This document shows, in pieces, positions 7,372 through 13,681 of a DNA stretch of 64,000 bases. Source of the DNA: Actinobacteria bacterium OV450 (GTDB lineage: Bacteria; Actinomycetota; Actinomycetes; Streptomycetales; Streptomycetaceae). Each line of letters starts with the position of its first letter. Position 1 is the stretch's first letter. Location of the stretch: assembly GCA_001298555.1 (NCBI GenBank), contig LJCW01000131.1, positions 62,001-126,000 of the forward strand. The letters are read 5' to 3'. Position numbers and translations under genes: made by a program. The notes below the pieces were generated by a model. It was given only the letters and a program-made list of their open reading frames with translations. It was not told the origin of the DNA and did not search any database.

Positions 7372-9255
7372 GTGGATGGAGTGGGAGCCGAACCCCGTCT
7401 GGTCCGCCCCGTGTTGACCGTCGTCGACGGGGTCGTACGGGAGGCGGAGGTACCCGCGCTGGCCGGGGTGCCGGTGAGCGGCTCGCTCGGGGACGTCCCG
7501 TTCCAGAACGCCCGCGAGTACCCCGACGAGGTGGTCCTCGCCCGCAAGGAGCGGGACGGGAGCTGGCGGGACGTGACCGCCGCCGAGTTCGCCGCCGAGG
7601 TCATGGCCGTCGCCAAGGGCCTCATCGCCGAGGGCCTGCGCGAGGGCGACCGGCTGGCCATCATGGCCCGGACCACCTACGAGTGGACCCTGCTCGACTT
7701 CGCCGGATGGGCCGCCGGGCTGGTCACCGTACCGATCTACCCGACGTCGTCCGCATTCCAGGCCCGCTGGATCATCCACGACTCCGGCGCCGTGGCCTGT
7801 GCCGTCGAGGACACGGCGCAGGCCCGTCTCATCAGCGCCGAACGGGCCCACCTGCCCTGGCTGGCGCACCTGTGGGAGTTCGACACCGGCGCCGTGTCGC
7901 GGCTGGTCAAGGCCGGTGAGGACCTTCCCGACGCCGTCGTCCACGCGCGCCGGTCCGTCCGTACGCCGGACTCCGTGGCCACGCTCATCTACACCTCCGG
8001 CACCACCGGACAGCCCAAGGGCTGTGTGATCACCCACGCCAACTTCTTCTCCGACGCCGACAACGCGGTCGGACTCCTCCACCCCGTCTTCAAGTCGGTC
8101 AGCAAGGACCCGGCCTCCACCCTGCTCTTCCTGCCGCTCTCGCACGTCTTCGGGCGGATGGTGGCCGTCGGCTGCATGCGGGCCCGCGTGAAGCTCGGGC
8201 ACGCGCCGAGCATCCGGACCGAGGACCTGCTGGCCGACCTCGCCGGGTTCCAGCCGACGTTCCTGCTGGCCATCCCGTACGTCCTGGAGAAGGTCTACAA
8301 CACCGCCCGCGCCACCGCCGAACGCATGGGCCGGGCCTCCTCCTTCGACCGGGCCGCCCGGATCGCGCAGCGGTTCGGGGAGACGGCCGGGGGCAAGACC
8401 CCCGGCATGGGCCTGCGCGCGGCGCGGGCCCTGTACGACCCGCTCGTCTACCGGCGGATCCGGGCGGCGCTGGGCGGGCGCGTGCGGTACGTCCTGAGCG
8501 GGGGCTCGCCGCTCGGGCGGCGCCTCGCCGCCTTCTACACCGGCGCCGGCATCGAGGTCTTCGAGGGGTACGGGCTCACCGAGACGACCGGCGCCAGCAC
8601 CGTGACCCCGCCGCTGCAGCCGAGGCTCGGCACGGTGGGCTGGCCGCTGCCGGGCACGGCGGTGCGGATCGCGGAGGACGGGGAGGTGCTGCTGCGCGGG
8701 CGGCACGTGTTCGCGGGGTACTGGAACAGCGCCGCGCAGGAGGTGGTGGGCGGCGGGGCATGGCTCGCCACGGGGGACATCGGCGAGCTGGACGCGGAGG
8801 GGTACCTGACGATCACGGGCCGGAAGAAGGACCTGATCATCACCTCCGGCGGCAAGAACGTGGCCCCGGCGCCCCTGGAGGACTGGCTGCGGGCCCACCC
8901 GCTGGTCGGCCAGTGCATGGTGATCGGCGACAACCGGCCGTACGTGACGGCGCTGATCACCCTGGAGCCGGAAGGGCTGGCGCACTGGCGCCAGATGCGG
9001 AAGAAGACGGCGGTGCCGATGCGGGAGCTGGTGGAGGACGAGGAACTGCGGGCGGACCTCCAACGGGCGGTGGACGAGGCGAACCGGCTGGTGTCACGGG
9101 CGGAGTCGATACGCCGCTTCGCGGTGCTGCCGGGGGAGTTCACGGAGGCCTGGGGGTACCTGACGCCGTCCCTGAAACTGAAGCGGGGCGCGATAGCCCG
9201 CGACTTCGAGCGGGAGATCGACTCCCTCTACCGCCCCACCCCCCACGGCCTCTGA
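7372..9255 (+). CDS. Long-chain acyl-CoA synthetase (AMP-forming)
   Basis: A 627-residue member of the ANL superfamily that activates fatty acids with ATP and CoA. The P-loop signature Y-T-S-G-T-T-G-Q-P-K-G lies near residues 204-214, Y-G-L-T-E-T-T-G near 400, T-G-D-I-G-E-L-D near 465, and the hinge/lysine region G-R-K-K-D-L-I-I-T-S-G-G-K-N at about 482-495. Length and the C-terminal T-P-S-L-K-L-K-R-G motif are typical of bacterial FadD/FACL proteins. GAGGAGAG precedes the GTG start. It is transcribed alone. A shorter paralogue is at 18117. Substrate chain length cannot be told from sequence. Confidence 0.92.
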   Translation: MDGVGAEPRLVRPVLTVVDGVVREAEVPALAGVPVSGSLGDVPFQNAREYPDEVVLARKERDGSWRDVTAAEFAAEVMAVAKGLIAEGLREGDRLAIMARTTYEWTLLDFAGWAAGLVTVPIYPTSSAFQARWIIHDSGAVACAVEDTAQARLISAERAHLPWLAHLWEFDTGAVSRLVKAGEDLPDAVVHARRSVRTPDSVATLIYTSGTTGQPKGCVITHANFFSDADNAVGLLHPVFKSVSKDPASTLLFLPLSHVFGRMVAVGCMRARVKLGHAPSIRTEDLLADLAGFQPTFLLAIPYVLEKVYNTARATAERMGRASSFDRAARIAQRFGETAGGKTPGMGLRAARALYDPLVYRRIRAALGGRVRYVLSGGSPLGRRLAAFYTGAGIEVFEGYGLTETTGASTVTPPLQPRLGTVGWPLPGTAVRIAEDGEVLLRGRHVFAGYWNSAAQEVVGGGAWLATGDIGELDAEGYLTITGRKKDLIITSGGKNVAPAPLEDWLRAHPLVGQCMVIGDNRPYVTALITLEPEGLAHWRQMRKKTAVPMRELVEDEELRADLQRAVDEANRLVSRAESIRRFAVLPGEFTEAWGYLTPSLKLKRGAIARDFEREIDSLYRPTPHGL

Positions 9256-9703
9256 CCCCGGCCCGGGAGCCCGGCCTCGGCTCGACGACGGCGAGTGCAT
9301 CCACCACGCAGTGGAGGCGGTCATGACGGGCACCCGGGACGGGACGACGGTGGTGGTGGTCCTCACCGGCGTGGACGACGGGCCGCAGGCCGCGGACGGC
9401 ATCGGGCGCGGCGGGCATGGGCGGCCGCGGGCCTGCCTGCGGCGCATGCCTCGCAGGCAACCGGCACCGTCCACCGGAACCACCGCCGTCCCCCGAGCGC
9501 CGTCCAGGCTGAAGGGGCGGGCGAGCAGGTTCATCATGTCCACGGGGATGACCGTGCCGTCTCGGGTAACCCAAGAGTCAACGCCCGGGCCCGAGCCGGC
9601 CCCCCGTCTGAGACCCGCCCTGTGCCTGGCCGGCCGGTGCGGCCGGCTGACCCCGCGCCCGGGTCGACTCTGCGCCCGGATCGACTCCGTGCCCGGGCCG
9701 GCC
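9256..9703. other. 448-bp gap without a convincing gene
   Basis: Between the acyl-CoA synthetase and the convergent GlcG-like gene. Several frames stay open but none has a good start, ribosome site and coherent composition together. One minus-strand stretch (about 9460-9580) reads like real protein (T-V-I-P-V-D-M-M-N-L-L-A-R-P-F) before becoming Arg/Pro-rich, so decayed coding sequence is possible. Confidence 0.5.
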
Positions 9704-10156
9704 CTACGCCGGGATCGCGGCCAGGCCCGCTTCGGCGATCTTGACGTCGTCCGACCAGTGGCCGCCCGAGACGCCGATACCGCCCACCAGGTGGCCGTCC
9801 ACGACGATCGGCAGCCCGCCGCCGAACGTGACCAGGCGGTCGATCCCCGTGCGGGCCCCCACCGCAAGCTGCGCGTCGTTCTCGACGAACTCGTGCCAGC
9901 CAGACGTGCTCAGGCCGAAGGCGGCCGCCGTGTAGGCCTTGTCCTGGGCTATCTGAATGGTCATCAGGCCTGAGCCGTCCATCCGTGCGAACGCGCTGAG
10001 GTGGCCGGATTCGTCGACGACGGCGATGGCGAAGTAGAGGTCGGTCTCCCGGGCGGCGGCGAGGGCCGCGTCGACGATCGCACGGGCGAGGTCGTTGCCG
10101 AGGGCCGGGCGAGTGCGGACGGCAGGGACGGCAGGGACGGCAGGGACGGCAGACAT
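9704..10156 (-). CDS. GlcG/HbpS-family heme-binding-like protein
   Basis: A 150-residue protein of the GlcG/HbpS family (Haem_degrading, PF03928). It shows the family pattern A-I-A-V-V-D-E-S-G-H-L near residue 45, a D-K-A-Y-T-A-A segment, F-G-G-G-L-P-I and G-x-I-G-V-S-G-G near the end. HbpS of Streptomyces reticuli is a secreted heme sensor; this protein has no signal peptide, so a cytoplasmic role is more likely. The N-terminus contains a V-P-A repeat encoded by a 9-bp tandem repeat. ATG 10156 has GAGGGGG at good spacing. It is divergent from a MarR regulator that may control it. Confidence 0.8.
   Translation of the reverse strand: MSAVPAVPAVPAVRTRPALGNDLARAIVDAALAAARETDLYFAIAVVDESGHLSAFARMDGSGLMTIQIAQDKAYTAAAFGLSTSGWHEFVENDAQLAVGARTGIDRLVTFGGGLPIVVDGHLVGGIGVSGGHWSDDVKIAEAGLAAIPA
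10117..10152. repeat. Four exact copies of a 9-bp tandem repeat inside a gene
   Basis: The unit GGACGGCAG is repeated exactly four times (10117-10125, 10126-10134, 10135-10143, 10144-10152). On the minus strand it encodes the V-P-A repeats just after the start codon of the GlcG-like gene. Being a multiple of three, copy-number change would alter length without frameshift. Confidence 0.9.
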
Positions 10157-10215
10157 GGAGGTACCCCCTCGAAGAGAAGTGCAGGACACGAGGCGCTAGT
10201 AGTTCGTGTGCTTGT

Positions 10216-10289
10216 AGCTAACAACATGCTGATAGGTATCTGCAAGCGTACTGATGCCATTGGTGAGGGCTGGCGTCCGCTCCTACACT
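10216..10289. promoter_or_regulatory. Divergent promoter region, GlcG-like / MarR
   Basis: For the minus gene, TTGCAG (complement of 10240-10245) and TTAGCT (complement of 10216-10221) are 18 bases apart. For the MarR gene, TTGGTG (10260-10265) and TACACT (10284-10289) are also 18 apart, which puts the transcription start at or next to its ATG (10296): a probable leaderless transcript with no ribosome site. GATAGGTATC (10231-10240), with 4-bp inverted arms, lies within the minus promoter and is a candidate operator. Confidence 0.45.
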
Positions 10290-10295
10290 CACCCC

Positions 10296-10727
10296 ATGCA
10301 CTACTCCGAGCGCCTGCTGATCCACATCAAGCAGGCCGAACGCATCACGCAGGCCGCCAAGGAGGCCGCGGTGCGCGAGGCCGGGATCACCGCTGCCCAG
10401 CAGGCGGCGCTCGCCGTGCTCAGCGACAACCCCGGCATCAACGCCGCCGAGCTCGCGCGCCGCCTCTCGGTCACCCCGCAGACGATGAACAGCCTGCTCG
10501 GCAGGCTGGAGGCCCGCGGCCTCATCGCGCGCACCCCGCACCCGATCCACGGCACGCTCATCGAGATCCGGATGACCGAGCGCGGAGCGGAGGTGTTCGC
10601 CGCCGCGGACGCGCTCGTGGCGAAGCTCGACGCCAGGCTGGCCGAAGGCCTCTCCGAGGCCGAGACGGCCGCCGTACGGGACCTGCTCGCCCGGATCATC
10701 CGCAACGCGGAGGCCCCCGGCCGCTAG
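10296..10727 (+). CDS. MarR-family transcriptional regulator
   Basis: A 143-residue winged-helix repressor. The central region has the MarR layout: I-T-A-A-Q-Q-A-A-L-A-V-L, N-A-A-E-L-A-R-R-L-S-V-T-P-Q-T-M-N-S-L-L-G-R-L-E (recognition helix, about 60-82), G-L-I-A-R, then a wing and the L-x-x-I-I-R dimer helix. The start is ATG 10296; there is no Shine-Dalgarno, but a -10 box lies seven bases upstream, consistent with leaderless translation. Divergent from the GlcG-like gene, its likely target. The effector is unknown. Confidence 0.88.
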   Translation: MHYSERLLIHIKQAERITQAAKEAAVREAGITAAQQAALAVLSDNPGINAAELARRLSVTPQTMNSLLGRLEARGLIARTPHPIHGTLIEIRMTERGAEVFAAADALVAKLDARLAEGLSEAETAAVRDLLARIIRNAEAPGR

Positions 10728-11157
10728 GGCGTGCCGTTTGGCTTGCTCGCCGGTTGCTCGAATGCGTCCGTCCGGCGAGTGATTGCGATGAGGCGTGAGC
10801 TCGCATCGCGCCGCTGATGCCGGCCGATCGGCGGTGCGGAGCATGGTTCATCGGCCCGGAGTCTGCGCCTCCACGATCGGCCGGAGGTTGACTGGTCGGT
10901 GATCGAGAACAGGACAGCCGCCGCGAACGTGCACCTCAGGTCGGGATAGCCGGGCCGGTCACGGGTCTCTATGGAGCGGTCGAGTGTCGCGCCGAGGCGG
11001 TCGCGAATGGAGCGCGCTCGGTCGACAGGTCGAACCCGTGTCCCCCACACAGGTTCATCGCGCTCGGCGGTGACTACTGACCGTATTGAATCTAGTGCAT
11101 TGAGTGACGGTCTCTTTATGGTCAAAGCGTCGCCAACACCGCATCCCTGGAGGATTC
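10728..11157. other. 430-bp gap without a convincing gene
   Basis: No credible gene on either strand. A minus-strand frame of about 130 codons (10724-11125) is Arg-rich, lacks a ribosome site and has no recognisable domain. The last 80 bases are more AT-rich than the surroundings and presumably carry the promoter of the SGNH hydrolase gene. Confidence 0.5.
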
Positions 11158-12123
11158 ATGGCCCGCTTCCGTGCTCGTCTGGCCCTGCTCGGTTCGGCCA
11201 CAGCTCTCGCGGCAGGCGCTCTCGTCCCCGCCCAGTTCGCCGGGGCGCACCCTGCCGTCGCCGCGGACCGCCAGTGGGTCGCCCTGGGTGACTCCTACAC
11301 CGCCGGGGTCATTCCGGCTGCGGGCGACGTATTCGAAGTCCCCCGTGACGGCTGCGACCGCACCGACCGGTCCTACCCCCAGGTCATCGACCGGGACCTC
11401 GGCGGTCTCTTCTCCCTGACCAACGTCAGCTGTGGCGCCGCCACCATCGAGAACGTCACGGACGCACCCCAGCACCCGATCGGCCGTCACCTGCCGCCCA
11501 TCTCCGAGGATCCGGACTACCCCTTCCCCGCCGTGCCCCCTCAGTCCGAGACCGTGGAGCCCGGCACCGACGTCATCACCGTCGGCGTGGGCGGAAACAC
11601 CCTCGGCTTCGCCGGCATCCTCATGAAGTGCCCGCAGTTGGGCGGCGAAAGCAGCGGCAAGGGCACCCCGTGCAAGGACGCCCTGGGCGCCGGCATCCCT
11701 GCCCGGCTGAAGAAGGTGCGCCAGGAGTACGACCGGATGCTCGCCGTGCTGCACGAGCGCGCCCCGCACGCGAAGATCCTGGCGGTCGGCTACCCCACGG
11801 TCATCCCCAAGGACACCTCGAAGTGCGGCTTCGGCGACCTGACACAGTTCGGCACGATCACCCAGGGTGACCTGGCCTGGCTGCGCCAAGACGTTCTGGA
11901 GCCCCTCAACAAGGCCATCGACGACTCGACCGGCACGCAGGAAGCCGCCAGCTTCGTCGATCTCTACGCCTCCTCCCGCAACCACAGCGTCTGTGACGAC
12001 AGCAAGTGGGTGGAAGGCTTCATCACCCTCCCTGACCAGCTGTCCTTCGTGCACCCCAACGCCCTCGGCCACCGCAACGCCGCCGACCACGTCGAAGAAG
12101 CGATGCTGAACGCCATCAGCTGA
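11158..12123 (+). CDS. Secreted SGNH-fold esterase/lipase (GDSL family)
   Basis: A 321-residue exported hydrolase. The ATG at 11158 follows a clear TGGAGGA. Residues 1-36 are a signal peptide (RFRAR, hydrophobic core, A-V-A-A). Block I reads G-D-S-Y-T (44-48, nucleophile Ser46), the oxyanion region G-V-G-G-N-T follows in the middle, and the catalytic Asp/His region H-P-N-A-L-G-H sits near residue 300. Several Cys (DGCD, VSCG, MKCPQ, PCKD, KCGF, VCDD) fit the disulfide-rich pattern of Streptomyces extracellular SGNH lipases. The lipid or ester substrate cannot be specified. Terminated by strong hairpins downstream. Confidence 0.9.
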   Translation: MARFRARLALLGSATALAAGALVPAQFAGAHPAVAADRQWVALGDSYTAGVIPAAGDVFEVPRDGCDRTDRSYPQVIDRDLGGLFSLTNVSCGAATIENVTDAPQHPIGRHLPPISEDPDYPFPAVPPQSETVEPGTDVITVGVGGNTLGFAGILMKCPQLGGESSGKGTPCKDALGAGIPARLKKVRQEYDRMLAVLHERAPHAKILAVGYPTVIPKDTSKCGFGDLTQFGTITQGDLAWLRQDVLEPLNKAIDDSTGTQEAASFVDLYASSRNHSVCDDSKWVEGFITLPDQLSFVHPNALGHRNAADHVEEAMLNAIS

Positions 12124-12131
12124 GCCGACCC

Positions 12132-12166
12132 GCACCCGGCACCCGGCACCCGGCACCCGGCACCCG
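12132..12166. repeat. Five exact copies of a 7-bp tandem repeat
   Basis: GCACCCG is repeated five times without interruption, starting eight bases after the stop of the SGNH hydrolase and just before two hairpins. Non-coding; likely variable by slippage. Confidence 0.9.
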
Positions 12167-12184
12167 GCCGACGAACCCACAGCG

Positions 12185-12216
12185 AACTGGCCTCCGGAAC
12201 CACCCGGAGGCCAGTT
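12185..12216. terminator. Perfect 13-bp hairpin between convergent genes
   Basis: AACTGGCCTCCGG (12185-12197) pairs perfectly with CCGGAGGCCAGTT (12204-12216) around a six-base loop. No T-tract follows, which is normal for streptomycete terminators. It sits between the converging SGNH hydrolase and secretory lipase genes. Confidence 0.8.
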
Positions 12217-12253
12217 CCTGTTTGCCCGGGTACGCCCGCCCCGGGCAAACAGG
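12217..12253. terminator. Perfect 14-bp hairpin, immediately following the first
   Basis: CCTGTTTGCCCGGG (12217-12230) pairs perfectly with CCCGGGCAAACAGG (12240-12253), nine-base loop. It abuts the preceding hairpin with no spacer. Read from the minus strand it is the first hairpin after the lipase gene, so one structure may serve each direction. Confidence 0.8.
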
Positions 12254-12265
12254 AGGCCGGCTATG

Positions 12266-13471
12266 TCAGCAGTTGGGGTGCGTCGGGTGGTTGGTGAAGC
12301 GGTCGGCCAGCCAGTCGCCGGCTGTCGGGGAGTGGGTGATCACGCCGCTGACGTGCTCACCGACCCAGACGGTGTCCCACTCCACGTTCGCCCCCTTCGC
12401 ACACCACTCCGCCCGCAGCTGCCGCCCGACGGCGTACGGGATGAGCTCGTCGCCGACCGCGTGGTACTGGTACACCGGCGCGGCCGGGGGCGTCCGCCCG
12501 AGCCGGCTCTGGTTCAGCCGGGCCTGCCAGTCGGGCTGTTCGAGGGGGTTGCGGGTGGTGAGGTCGGAGATCCGCTTGAAGGAGCCGGCGATGGCGTCGA
12601 TGGCGACGCAGCCGTCCTTCATGCCCGCCACCAGGGCCTTGCCCGCCGGGTTGAGGTAGGAGTCGAGCCGGAGTTCGGGGAAGGCGGCGTCCTGCCCGGC
12701 GGCTGCCATGAAGATGAGGCCCGAGCCGTACGAGCCGTTGTTGGCCTCGGCCACCTTCATCAGGTCCGCCGGGACCCCACCGGTCGCCGTGCCCTTGACC
12801 CGCAACTCCGGTGCGTACGAGCCCTGCAGCTCGGCGGCCCAGCTGCTGGCCTGGCCGCCCTGGGAGTAGCCCATGATGCCGACCGGCGTGTCCGCCGACA
12901 GCCCCGCCTCCGGGAGCCGCTCGGCGGCGCGGGCGGCATCGAGCACCGCGTGACCGGCCGAGGGGCCGACCGTGTAGGTGTGGACCCCCGGCGTGCCGAG
13001 GCCCTCGTAGTCGGTGACGACCACGGCCCAGCCGCGCAGCGTGAGCTGCTGGATGAGGTTGGCCTCCATGGCGGTGCCGTAGGGGAGGTTGTTGCTCGGG
13101 GCGCAGGAGTCGCCCATGCCGACGGTGCCCACGGCGTACGTGACGAGCGGGCGCGGGCCGGTCCGGCCGTCCTGGGGGACGATCACGGTGCCGGAGACGG
13201 TGTTCGGGGCGCCGTCGGCGGTGGTGGAGCGGTAGTGGATCTTCCAGGCCCTGGTGTTGGTCGGCTGGCCGGGCAGCGGATGGAAGGCGGAGGGCACGGA
13301 GCCGACGATGTCCCCCGGCCGTCCTGCATCGGAGGCGGCGCCGGAGGTGGACGCGGCGGCGCCGGAGGCGGAGGCGGTGACCGGCGTTCCCACCGACACG
13401 GCCAGAGCGGCGGCAGCGGTGACGGCGGCGGCGACGGTCCTGCGGGTGCGCGTGGGGGTACGGAAACGCAT
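12266..13471 (-). CDS. Secretory triacylglycerol lipase-family alpha/beta hydrolase
   Basis: A 401-residue exported protein of the LIP/secretory lipase family (PF03583). The ATG at 13471 is chosen because the signal peptide (MRFRTPTRTRR, Ala/Val core, A-S-A-S) begins there and GGGAGA lies upstream. The nucleophile elbow is G-Y-S-Q-G-G with Ser203; G-D-E-L-I-P probably carries the Asp and G-E-H-V-S-G the His. Cys pairs (DSCAP, DGCVA, AEWCAKG, PNC) suit an extracellular enzyme. Likely substrates are acylglycerols or other esters. Convergent with the SGNH hydrolase, so two secreted esterases sit tail to tail. Confidence 0.88.
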   Translation of the reverse strand: MRFRTPTRTRRTVAAAVTAAAALAVSVGTPVTASASGAAASTSGAASDAGRPGDIVGSVPSAFHPLPGQPTNTRAWKIHYRSTTADGAPNTVSGTVIVPQDGRTGPRPLVTYAVGTVGMGDSCAPSNNLPYGTAMEANLIQQLTLRGWAVVVTDYEGLGTPGVHTYTVGPSAGHAVLDAARAAERLPEAGLSADTPVGIMGYSQGGQASSWAAELQGSYAPELRVKGTATGGVPADLMKVAEANNGSYGSGLIFMAAAGQDAAFPELRLDSYLNPAGKALVAGMKDGCVAIDAIAGSFKRISDLTTRNPLEQPDWQARLNQSRLGRTPPAAPVYQYHAVGDELIPYAVGRQLRAEWCAKGANVEWDTVWVGEHVSGVITHSPTAGDWLADRFTNHPTHPNC

Positions 13472-13681
13472 GGGGGCTCTCCCAACGGAACGTTTCGTGT
13501 GGGGGCGGGTGAGGAGAAGGTAGTGACCGGCCGGCCGCAAGGTCGCTGACCGTGCAGCTCACCTTTCCTGGCCGGGATTCGCACGCACGGCCGCCACGCA
13601 CTCGTCCGGGAGGGTGAACCCGGGCGTGCCCCGCCGCGCTGCCGGGGGCGCTGCGGGGGCACCGGGGAAGATCCTGGAGCG

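Noticed and set aside
9311-9973. 220-codon plus-strand gene opposite the GlcG-like gene
   Set aside because: The second half is antisense to the well-supported GlcG-like gene and the first half lacks family features.
10724-11125. 133-codon minus-strand gene in the gap before the SGNH hydrolase
   Set aside because: No ribosome site, Arg-rich, no domain, and it overlaps the MarR stop; insufficient support.
12132-12166. CRISPR-like repeat
   Set aside because: The 7-bp units are contiguous without spacers: a simple tandem repeat.
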